Part shown: piece by piece, positions 1 to 6,752 of the stretch
Layout: the number at the start of each line of letters is the position of its first letter
Numbering within the stretch: the first letter of the stretch is position 1
NCBI GenBank assembly: GCA_009838075.1
Contig: VXSG01000096.1
Location: forward strand, 62,001-126,000
Reading direction: 5' to 3'
From: Boseongicola sp. SB0665_bin_10
Lineage (GTDB): Bacteria > Pseudomonadota > Alphaproteobacteria > Rhodobacterales > Rhodobacteraceae
DNA length: 64,000 nt
Notes under the pieces: model-generated
Database searches by the model: none
Seen by the model: only the letters and a program-made list of their open reading frames with translations
Told to the model about the DNA's origin: nothing
Program-made: the position numbers and the translations under genes

Positions 1-345
1 CGGCCCGAGATCACGCCGCAGTTGCAGCCGTTCCTCGACCGTGGCAGGAAAATCTACGAACAGCGGCGGGGGCAGCTGAACCTGTCGTGCCCGCAATGCC
101 ACGTCGATCACGCCGGCGGCAAGCTTCGAGGCGACGTGATCAGCCAGGGACAGGTCAATGCCTTTCCCATCTATCGCTTGCTTTGGGGAGAGCCTGGAAC
201 GCGTCACCGAATGTTCGAATGGTGCATGCAATCGATCCGCGCGCAGTCATTTGAACGTGGGTCGGACGAGTTCATCGAACTGGAACTTTATCTGGTTCAG
301 CGTGGTGCCGGTCTGGTGATCGAAGCGCCCGGCGTGCGGCGCTGA
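1..345 (+). CDS. soxA: SoxA, diheme cytochrome c of the thiosulfate-oxidizing Sox complex (3' end only)
   Basis: The reading frame is open from the first base, so the gene starts upstream of the window. SoxA pairs with SoxX in the periplasm and forms the disulfide link between thiosulfate and the SoxYZ carrier. Visible here are the C-terminal haem motif CPQCH, the conserved GKLRGD stretch, QGQVNAFPIYR, and the Cys of MFEWCMQSIRA, which matches the position of the SoxA active-site cysteine (persulfide ligand in the family). The protein ends with the family-typical tail ELYLVQRGAGLVIEAPGVRR. The first haem domain and the signal peptide are outside the window. The gene that follows is not soxB, so this is either the end of the sox operon or a non-canonical order. 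Confidence 0.93.
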   Translation, partial: RPEITPQLQPFLDRGRKIYEQRRGQLNLSCPQCHVDHAGGKLRGDVISQGQVNAFPIYRLLWGEPGTRHRMFEWCMQSIRAQSFERGSDEFIELELYLVQRGAGLVIEAPGVRR

Positions 346-384
346 GCGGCAACCGGGAATGGTCCGAGGGAGAGACCAGATCAT

Positions 385-1680
385 ATGGGACGCAAAGTGA
401 AGTTGCTGGGTTCGCTGATCGCAGCGTTCCTTCTTTCAGTCTGCGCGGCGCTCTTCTGGGTGGCCTATGCCCCGGCTCTTGACCCATTGGAGCCGGGCAG
501 CCTGGATTTCTCCGACGACGAGATCAAGCGCGGCGAGATGCTGGCGCTGGTCGGCGCCTGTTCTGCCTGCCATACGGCCAAGGGCGGCGCTCCGTTGGCG
601 GGGGGGCTTGGCCTTCCGACGCCCTTCGGCACGATCTACTCGACCAACATCACCCCAGATCCGGAAACCGGCATTGGTCGATGGAGCTTCGCCGCCTTTG
701 CCCGGTCGATGCGGGAAGGGCTGGACCGCGAGGGCAGGCATCTCTATCCGGCCTTCCCCTACGACAGCTTCACCAAGTCGACGGATGAAGACCTGCGCGC
801 GATCTATGCCTGGCTCATGAGCCAGCCGCCGGTCATTGCCGAAAGCACGCCGAACGAGATGCCGTTCCCGTTTTCCTTCCGGCCCGTTCTGGCAGGGTGG
901 AAGCTGCTGTTTCTGGATGGAGCGCCCTACGCGCATGACCCGGCACTCAACGAGGAGCAGAACCGCGGCGCCTACCTTGCGCTGTCCTTGGGCCACTGCG
1001 GGGCGTGCCACACGCCGCGCAACCCCTTCGGCGCAATGATCGGCGACCGCCTGTTCGAAGGGGGCGAGGCCGAGGGCTGGCTGGCACCGCCGCTTGGCGG
1101 CCATTCCATCGCCCCGGTCGCCTGGACACTGGACGACTATGCCGACTACCTGTTTGACGGCTGGAGCGAGCTGCATGGCATTGCATCCGGGCCGATGACC
1201 ACGGTTGCCGATCAACTCCACGACGCGGACGAAGACGATGTGTTCGCAATTGCGGCCTGGCTTGAGTCCATCACCCCGGAGCAATCGGACGAGAACAGGG
1301 ACGCCGCCTTGAGTTTCGCCAAGGCACGCGACTGGCCGCCGACCAAGGGAGTGCTCCCTGATGAGGAGGTCACCGATCCGGTTCTGAGCGCCGGGCGCGA
1401 CGTCTTCGCGGCGAGGTGCGCGAAATGCCATAAGGAAAGGGTCGCGAAGTCGCAGCCAATATCGCTGGGCCTGACCTATGCGGTCAATGCGCCTTCGCCG
1501 AAGAACCTGCTCAATGTCGTGCGCGACGGCATCGCGCCGCCGCTCGGCGTGCCGGACCGCAAGATGGAGGCGATCGCGCTGACCGACGAGGAACTGTCAG
1601 ATGTCGCGGCCTATGTGCGCTGGCACTTCACCGACCGGCCACCTTGGAAGGATCTGAATGAGGCGGTGGCCGCGCATTGA
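385..1680 (+). CDS. Membrane-anchored tri-haem cytochrome c, dehydrogenase electron-acceptor type
   Basis: 431 residues. A hydrophobic N-terminal anchor (about residues 7-28) is followed by three c-type haem motifs: CSACH (59-63), CGACH (205-209) and CAKCH (345-349). Three haem domains on one chain behind a membrane anchor is the layout of the cytochrome c subunit of periplasmic alcohol and aldehyde dehydrogenases, which passes electrons to the quinone pool or terminal oxidase. The molybdenum hydroxylase subunits encoded about 1.7 kb downstream are natural partners, because such enzymes commonly work as a three-part complex (2Fe-2S subunit, Mo subunit, multihaem cytochrome); this pairing is inferred. 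It lies 39 bases after soxA on the same strand, so it could also serve sulfur oxidation. SoxD, the usual Sox cytochrome, carries two haems, which argues against that name. Confidence 0.85.
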   Translation: MGRKVKLLGSLIAAFLLSVCAALFWVAYAPALDPLEPGSLDFSDDEIKRGEMLALVGACSACHTAKGGAPLAGGLGLPTPFGTIYSTNITPDPETGIGRWSFAAFARSMREGLDREGRHLYPAFPYDSFTKSTDEDLRAIYAWLMSQPPVIAESTPNEMPFPFSFRPVLAGWKLLFLDGAPYAHDPALNEEQNRGAYLALSLGHCGACHTPRNPFGAMIGDRLFEGGEAEGWLAPPLGGHSIAPVAWTLDDYADYLFDGWSELHGIASGPMTTVADQLHDADEDDVFAIAAWLESITPEQSDENRDAALSFAKARDWPPTKGVLPDEEVTDPVLSAGRDVFAARCAKCHKERVAKSQPISLGLTYAVNAPSPKNLLNVVRDGIAPPLGVPDRKMEAIALTDEELSDVAAYVRWHFTDRPPWKDLNEAVAAH

Positions 1681-1689
1681 GCCGCAGCG

Positions 1690-2067
1690 TCAGTCGCATG
1701 GAAAGTGCCTTATGAACATTTCTACCGCGGTTTCGAAGGCGGGCAGATCGTCGATGTAACCGGTGCTGACCACCACGTCGGGACCGGCGAAGACCGCGGC
1801 CAGGTCCTGAGGGGTGACAGTTGCCGGTATGCAGGCCTTCTTGCGGATCACGACGTAATCCGCATAGCCCTGCACTAGCCCGTTGCAGAAGTCCTGCGAT
1901 TGCCGCTCGCGTCGAAGGCAGAGTGCGACCGCATCGCCGGTGCGCAGAAACGGCTCTGCCACAACCGGCCTGCGTCCGTGATCAACGGGGAAGCCTGGGC
2001 TCTCTGCGCCAATTGAAACATGCGGCCAGATCAACGTCAGGAACAGCGCAAGGTTTACTCTTGGCAT
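1690..2067 (-). CDS. Small secreted Rap1a/Tai-family-like protein
   Basis: 125 residues with an N-terminal signal sequence (hydrophobic to about residue 20, cleavage near SIGAES). The mature part shows the pattern of the Rap1a/Tai family: a Cys near LCLRRE, FCNGLVQGYADY, a KKACIP stretch, then VTPQDLAAVF and a terminal Phe-Pro-Cys-Asp. The family is named after immunity proteins of type VI secretion effectors, but single genomic copies with no toxin neighbour are widespread and uncharacterised. No effector gene is adjacent, so an immunity role is not supported. The conserved cysteines suggest disulfide bonding in the periplasm. The gene converges on the tri-haem cytochrome and diverges from the next small secreted protein. 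Confidence 0.6.
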   Translation of the reverse strand: MPRVNLALFLTLIWPHVSIGAESPGFPVDHGRRPVVAEPFLRTGDAVALCLRRERQSQDFCNGLVQGYADYVVIRKKACIPATVTPQDLAAVFAGPDVVVSTGYIDDLPAFETAVEMFIRHFPCD

Positions 2068-2204
2068 GTCGCTTCGCCCTCACTCCCGGGGGAGGTGAAC
2101 ACGGTCGCGGCGGTCTCGCAAGACCCTGGCTGTCAATCTTCCGCGGCTGCCGCCGGAGTTCATGCAAAATGCAACTCCAGATGAACCTCTTGGGATCGGT
2201 TCAT

Positions 2205-2225
2205 CCAATTAAATTTTGCAATTGG
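2205..2225. promoter_or_regulatory. Short dyad in the divergent intergenic region
   Basis: CCAATT (2205-2210) and AATTGG (2220-2225) form a perfect 6-bp inverted repeat around 9 bases, in an AT-rich patch between two divergently transcribed secreted-protein genes. It could be an operator for either gene. Short dyads also arise by chance, so this is tentative. Confidence 0.25.
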
Positions 2226-2270
2226 CTCGATCTGACGGTATTGGTGCAGTAGCATCAGGGAGGGAGGCAA

Positions 2271-2585
2271 ATGGGATTCTCTCGCCTCGCCAGGATTGTC
2301 GCCGGGTTCGGCATGGTTCTGCTTGGGTCGGTGCACGCCGGAATGGCCGAAAAGATCGAGGCCAATTGCACCGGGATGGTGGATTTCGACATCTATACGA
2401 TCGACACCGAGGAGCCCATTCAGGATATCGCGCTCATCGGAACATCCAACGTGGCCATCGACGACGAGTTCATCATTCTGACCGGGGATTTCGGCGAGTA
2501 CAAGTTCGACCTAAACCGCGGAACGCTCTATCGGGATGGCAGTGATACCGGCATCTACTGCACATACTCCCGCAAGGCCGGGTAG
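2271..2585 (+). CDS. Small secreted hypothetical protein
   Basis: 104 residues. A strong Shine-Dalgarno (GGGAGGGAGG) sits just upstream of the ATG. Residues 1-26 form a signal peptide ending near VHAGMAEK. The mature domain of about 78 residues is acidic and carries two cysteines (ANCTG and IYCTY) that could pair; it appears beta-rich from alternating hydrophobic positions. I do not recognise a family. Translation signals and signal peptide make it a credible real gene. No operon partner is evident. Confidence 0.6.
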   Translation: MGFSRLARIVAGFGMVLLGSVHAGMAEKIEANCTGMVDFDIYTIDTEEPIQDIALIGTSNVAIDDEFIILTGDFGEYKFDLNRGTLYRDGSDTGIYCTYSRKAG

Positions 2586-3132
2586 ACCGCCGGGACCGTT
2601 CGGACGCGAGCCGCCGCGCAATCCATCCGTTACAACTGACTTCGGCTCTTCCTCTTTCGGCATGCTGCCGTCACGTTCCTGCAAGGCTTGGATGGCGATG
2701 AAGGCAGGAGGCAGGAGCCTGATGGCCCGCAACTGACTGGACAGCCTTGCTCTTGCGTGACGGGCCGGCCGCGCCAGGCAACCCTCGGCTCCAGGCCAAG
2801 TCCAGCGCCGTTCCCCGCATGCGCGCCGCGCCTCTTGCCGCCGGTTCCGGGACGAAGCCGCCACGCTTGGACGTCATCACCGCACATGCGCAGGAATCCG
2901 TGCCTGGCTTCCAGGCCCCACCACGGGAGACTCGTGCCCGATTGAAGTGACACCGCCCGCCCGGCGGGCGGCAGCGCTCCCCAATTCCGTTGCCGGCCCG
3001 ACCGACAGGGCGGCGAAACATCAGAGAGCACAACGACGCGGGAATTTCGGGAAAGTCCGTCTGAGGGCGCACGCGGGCCGAGTTTCGCCGCGTCCGCATG
3101 CGGCAGGCCCCTTTCGGCGGACAACATCATTG
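2586..3132. other. Intergenic region without a recognisable gene
   Basis: Open frames here have no family resemblance and no ribosome-binding site. The one clear structure is a very GC-rich dyad, CCGCCCGCC (2953-2961) and GGCGGGCGG (2963-2971), centred on 2962. It lacks a T-tract, so it is not a convincing intrinsic terminator. Confidence 0.5.
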
Positions 3133-3162
3133 GTTTTTCCAATGTGAAGTATTTGGAAAAAC
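3133..3162. promoter_or_regulatory. Perfect 10-bp dyad, candidate operator for the molybdenum hydroxylase operon
   Basis: GTTTTTCCAA (3133-3142) and TTGGAAAAAC (3153-3162) are exact reverse complements separated by 10 bases. Equivalent bases on the two arms lie about two helical turns apart, which suits a dimeric regulator. It lies just upstream of a candidate sigma-70 promoter and about 190 bases before the first structural gene, so it would be centred near -58. That position is typical of an activator site. The regulator is not identifiable from the window. Confidence 0.5.
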
Positions 3163-3171
3163 GACTTCCCT

Positions 3172-3199
3172 TTGTGCTGAGCGTGAGTTTTGGTACGAT
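3172..3199 (+). promoter_or_regulatory. Candidate sigma-70 promoter of the molybdenum hydroxylase operon
   Basis: TTGTGC (3172-3177), a 16-base spacer and TACGAT (3194-3199) resemble -35 and -10 elements. They fall directly after the perfect dyad at 3133-3162 and predict a leader of about 145 bases before the gene at 3352. Assigned by pattern only. Confidence 0.35.
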
Positions 3200-3351
3200 C
3201 ACACTTCGACTAGAGCCGTTTGGGCCCGACTTGGACGTGTTCACTGTTCGTGAAGACCAGAGGATCTCCGTCGGGTTCGGGACGTCTCAATGCGCTTGCC
3301 GTGTTGGGAGTCAGCAGGCTTCGCCCCACGGCAATCCTATGGAGGAAATAG

Positions 3352-3813
3352 ATGTCGATAACGCTTAATATAAACGGTCAGGACCACTTGATCGACGTGG
3401 ATCCGCAAATGCCCCTGCTTTGGGCGATCCGCGAAACGGTCGGCCTGACAGGCACGAAGTTCGGCTGCGGCATCGCCCAGTGCGGCAATTGCACGGTGAT
3501 CGTCGACGGCAACGCCGTGCGGTCCTGCAACACGCCCGTCGCAGCCGCGGCGGGAAAGGCGATCCGCACCATCGAAGGCGTCTCGGAAGGCAACGACCAC
3601 CCGGTCCAGCAGGCATGGCAGGAACTTACGGTCCCGCAATGCGGGTATTGCCAGTCCGGCCAGATCATGTCGGCGGTCGCCCTGCTGGAGAAGAGCCCCG
3701 ATCCCACTGACAACGAGATCGACAAAGCCATGGCCGGAAACATCTGCCGGTGCGGCACCTACCCGCGAATTCGCGCAGCCATTCATCGTGCTGCCGAACT
3801 GAGCAAGACCTGA
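3352..3813 (+). CDS. 2Fe-2S subunit of a xanthine-dehydrogenase-family molybdenum hydroxylase (IorA-like)
   Basis: 153 residues, preceded by a GGAGGAA ribosome-binding site. This is the small electron-transfer subunit of a two-subunit molybdenum hydroxylase. The N-terminal plant-ferredoxin-like domain binds the first cluster with Cys39, Cys44, Cys47 and Cys59 (CGIAQCGNC, then a later Cys). The helical C-terminal domain binds the second with Cys97 and Cys100 (CGYC) and Cys132 and Cys134 (CRC). Length and motif order match isoquinoline 1-oxidoreductase alpha subunits and the small subunits of periplasmic aldehyde dehydrogenases. The Mo subunit begins 11 bases after its stop. There is no signal peptide, so export would occur together with the Tat-signal-bearing partner. 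Confidence 0.92.
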   Translation: MSITLNINGQDHLIDVDPQMPLLWAIRETVGLTGTKFGCGIAQCGNCTVIVDGNAVRSCNTPVAAAAGKAIRTIEGVSEGNDHPVQQAWQELTVPQCGYCQSGQIMSAVALLEKSPDPTDNEIDKAMAGNICRCGTYPRIRAAIHRAAELSKT

Positions 3814-3824
3814 GGGAGACAGTC

Positions 3825-6020
3825 ATGAAACATATGAACCTCACCCGACGGAGCTTCATGAAGATCACGACCTCGGCCGCGGGCGGTCTGGCGGTCGGAA
3901 TTCACTTCCCGTCAATGGCCGAGGCCAGCGTCGAAGGTGCCGCGGCGGAAATAAACGCCTGGCTGACCATCGACCCCAACAACATCGTCAGCATCGTGAC
4001 GCCCCAGACCGAGATGGGTCAGGGTGCTTTCACCGCAGTTCCCATGATGGTCGCGGAGGAACTCGACATACCGTGGGAAAACGTCCGGCATGTCTATGCA
4101 AGTGCCAACCGCCATGTGAACAATGACAATCTCTACACGACCACGTCCACTGGCGGCTCCACGACAGTTTCACGCCGTCACCCGTACATGATGCAGGCCG
4201 GCGCCTCGGCACGCGAGCGTCTGCGGGTGGCCGCGGCGAACCGCTGGCAAGTGCCGGTGGACAAGGTGACCGCAAAGCAGGGCTGGCTCACGACCGAGCA
4301 CGATGAGCAGGGCACGCTTCAGGGCACCTACGGGGAGTTCGCGGCCGAAGCCGCGGCCGTCACGCTCGATGAAGAGCCGACGATCAAGGCCTACGGCGAC
4401 TGGTGGCTTCTTGGCAGGGATGTCCCGCGTCTGGACGTGCCGCTCAAGACCAACGGGACTGCAACCTACCCGATCGACGTGTCCGTTCCCGGCATGGTTC
4501 ATGCCGCGGCGATGGCCTGTCCGGTGCCCGAGGGTCGGCTGGTGAGCTACGATTTCGAAGCGGTCAGGGATATGCCAGGCGTCATCGCGGCGGTTGAACT
4601 TGAGCAGGTCAAGGAAGTGCCTGCCTTCACCGACCTGCGCAGCGGAGTCGCGATCGTGGCCGACAGCTGGTATCAGGCACAGAACGCCCTAGCGGTCATG
4701 CCCATTGTCTGGGACTATGGCCGGGGCGTTGCAATCAGCACCGAAAGCCAGATGGCCGAGGCGATGCAGCTGATATCGCAGCCCGGGGCTCTTGTCCTCA
4801 ACGAGGACGGCAATGTCGGCCGCAGGCTGGACCGTGGCGTGAATCACGATGCGGTGCACGGGATCATTGAGGCCTCTGCCAGCCAGGTGACCGGCGAAGT
4901 CTACTACCGGCCGTTCGAAACTCACGCGACAATGATGCCTCCCTGTGCCGTGGCTGACGTGAAGGACGACAGGGTCGACGTCTGGACCTTTACCCAGGAC
5001 ATCGCTCGTTCGTTGAACGAGGTCGCCGACCAACTGGGGCGCGACACCGAGAACGTGTTCCTGCACCAGACCTACCTGGGCGGCGGCTTCGGCGGCGGCT
5101 ACAACATGGACGTGCACCGGCAGGCAGCCGCCATTTCGGCGGCGGTCGGACGGCCGGTCAAGGTAGTCCGCTCGCGCGAGGAAGACGTCGCGCAGGACAG
5201 CCAGCGCCCACCTGTCTGGGGGACCTACAAGGCCGCGCTCGGCGAGGATGGCCTTCCCGAAGCTCTCGTGACTCATTTCGTGGGCGAAGAGAAGATTCCC
5301 GCCTTCTCGCAGCGCGGCGTGGCCAACATGCCCTACCTGGTGCCGAACCGCCGTCACGAATACAGCGCGGTCCAGAGCCACATCCCGATCGGCTATCACA
5401 GGGCGCCAGGCGCCAATTCCACCGGGTTCATCGTCGAGCAAATGGTCGATGAGTTGGCCCAGGCTGGCGGCTGGGATCCGCTTGAGTGGCGGATCAAGAT
5501 GACCGAGGGCAACGAGCCTTGGCAGCGCGTACTGCTGGCGATGAAGGAAAAGTCCGGCTGGACGACCGACATGGGTCGAGGTGAAGGCATGGGACTTGCG
5601 GTGGTCGCATCGCACGGCACCGTTGCCGGTTGCGTCGCCACCGTGGCGGTCAGCCGCCGTGGCCAGATCTTCATCGACAAGCTGGACTTCTACATCAACA
5701 GCGGCTACGTCATCAATCCGCTGGCCGCGCGCGAACAGGCCGAAAGCTCGGCGATCTGGGAAATGTCCCACGCCATGTACGGCGGTCTCGTCATCCGCGA
5801 CGGCCGGATCGTGAACACGAACTTCGACAGCTACCAGGTGATGAAGATGGCGGATACGCCTCCCGAGATCGTGGTGCATCTGGAGATGTCGGAGGATCAG
5901 TGGTGGGGAGGCCTGGGGGAGCCGACCGGTCCACCGACCCCGCCTGCCGTTGCCAACGCGATCTTCTATGCAACCGGCACACGGGTCCGCTCCACGCCGC
6001 TGGCAAATGCGGAACTGTGA
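3825..6020 (+). CDS. Molybdopterin-binding subunit of a xanthine-dehydrogenase-family oxidoreductase (IorB-like)
   Basis: 731 residues. The ATG at 3825 is preferred over in-frame positions further upstream because it follows GAGGGAGAC and opens a twin-arginine signal (LTRRSFMK, then a hydrophobic AAGGLAVGI stretch), pointing to folded export to the periplasm. The glycine-rich cofactor loop LGGGFGGG is present. The C-terminal GGLGEPTGP carries the glutamate expected to be the catalytic base of molybdenum hydroxylases. Substrate cannot be read from the sequence; aldehydes or N-heterocycles are usual for this subfamily. With the 2Fe-2S subunit and the tri-haem cytochrome it would form a periplasmic dehydrogenase feeding the respiratory chain (inferred). 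A strong hairpin terminator follows 58 bases after the stop. Confidence 0.9.
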   Translation: MKHMNLTRRSFMKITTSAAGGLAVGIHFPSMAEASVEGAAAEINAWLTIDPNNIVSIVTPQTEMGQGAFTAVPMMVAEELDIPWENVRHVYASANRHVNNDNLYTTTSTGGSTTVSRRHPYMMQAGASARERLRVAAANRWQVPVDKVTAKQGWLTTEHDEQGTLQGTYGEFAAEAAAVTLDEEPTIKAYGDWWLLGRDVPRLDVPLKTNGTATYPIDVSVPGMVHAAAMACPVPEGRLVSYDFEAVRDMPGVIAAVELEQVKEVPAFTDLRSGVAIVADSWYQAQNALAVMPIVWDYGRGVAISTESQMAEAMQLISQPGALVLNEDGNVGRRLDRGVNHDAVHGIIEASASQVTGEVYYRPFETHATMMPPCAVADVKDDRVDVWTFTQDIARSLNEVADQLGRDTENVFLHQTYLGGGFGGGYNMDVHRQAAAISAAVGRPVKVVRSREEDVAQDSQRPPVWGTYKAALGEDGLPEALVTHFVGEEKIPAFSQRGVANMPYLVPNRRHEYSAVQSHIPIGYHRAPGANSTGFIVEQMVDELAQAGGWDPLEWRIKMTEGNEPWQRVLLAMKEKSGWTTDMGRGEGMGLAVVASHGTVAGCVATVAVSRRGQIFIDKLDFYINSGYVINPLAAREQAESSAIWEMSHAMYGGLVIRDGRIVNTNFDSYQVMKMADTPPEIVVHLEMSEDQWWGGLGEPTGPPTPPAVANAIFYATGTRVRSTPLANAEL

Positions 6021-6078
6021 CGATGTCCGGGGCTCGATGGGCTCCGGGCAGGCCCGTCCTCCCATTCGGACGAAGATC

Positions 6079-6103
6079 GGAAGGAGCCGGTGCGGCTCCT
6101 TCC
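6079..6103 (+). terminator. Intrinsic terminator after the molybdenum hydroxylase operon
   Basis: An 11-bp perfect stem (GGAAGGAGCCG at 6079-6089 and CGGCTCCTTCC at 6093-6103) closes a 3-base GTG loop and is followed by CTTTGC. The short T-tract is weak but the stem is strong. The loop GTG has been a tempting start codon for the next gene; its place inside the hairpin argues against that. Confidence 0.7.
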
Positions 6104-6197
6104 CTTTGCATCGGTGCGCAATCAACATGCCGTCATGGCCAGATCCGGCGGCGGTGACCATGAGCCGTCCGATTCCGGATCTGGGTGCCCGACGCCC

Positions 6198-6752
6198 TTG
6201 AAAGCAATTCCGGCAGCGGCGCTTCTTGCAGTCTTGCCAATCCTTGCATGGGCTTGGGATCCGGATGACCTGAACCGGTTTCGGAGCACGCTGACCTGCC
6301 TGTCCTGCGACCTGGCGGGCGCAAACCTCGTCAAGGCCGACCTGCGGGCGTCGAACCTTGCCGGAAGCGACCTGACCGGTGCCCGGCTGTCCTACGGCAT
6401 TCTGATCGGCGCAAACCTGTCGGGGGTGACACTGACCGGGGCCGACCTTCGGGGGGCAAACCTATTCTACAGCCTGCTGGATGGCGCCAGGCTGGACGGC
6501 GCCGACCTGACCGGAGCCATATTGACAGGAGCGACGCTGGCCGGGGCCGATCTGACCGGGACGGATCTGGGCGGTGCGAACCTTTTCTCGGCCAATCTCG
6601 CAGGTGCAGTCATGCACAGGACCGATCTTGGGCATGCGTCGCTTGCGCGCGCCAATCTGAGCGGCACCAGGATCGAACGTACGGCGCTCGACAGCGCGAT
6701 CTTGTGCGAAACACTGATGCCGGACGGACGCAGTGCGGACAGGGACTGCTAG
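6198..6752 (+). CDS. Secreted pentapeptide-repeat protein (first of two paralogs)
   Basis: 184 residues if it starts at TTG 6198, which gives a compact signal peptide (KAIPAAALLAVLPILAWAW) matching the layout of the paralog at 12,629. ATG 6135 is an alternative; GTG 6090 lies inside the terminator hairpin and is rejected. The mature protein opens with a Cys pair (LTCLSCDLAGANL), then runs as tandem A(D/N)LxG-type pentapeptides that would form a right-handed quadrilateral beta-helix. It ends with CETLMPDGRSADRDC, a Cys-capped tail shared with the paralog. The role is unknown; such helices usually serve as binding scaffolds. Its end overlaps the start of the NosR-like gene by 20 bases, suggesting co-transcription with nosR and nosX. 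Confidence 0.8.
   Translation: MKAIPAAALLAVLPILAWAWDPDDLNRFRSTLTCLSCDLAGANLVKADLRASNLAGSDLTGARLSYGILIGANLSGVTLTGADLRGANLFYSLLDGARLDGADLTGAILTGATLAGADLTGTDLGGANLFSANLAGAVMHRTDLGHASLARANLSGTRIERTALDSAILCETLMPDGRSADRDC

Noticed and set aside
4689-6161. A 490-codon minus-strand frame opposite the Mo subunit gene
   Set aside because: Antisense to a clearly coding gene; the His/Asp/Arg-rich composition is typical of GC-driven shadows.
6090-6197. Upstream extension of the pentapeptide gene from GTG 6,090
   Set aside because: The codon lies in the loop of an 11-bp terminator hairpin, and the extra residues would displace the signal peptide seen from 6,198.
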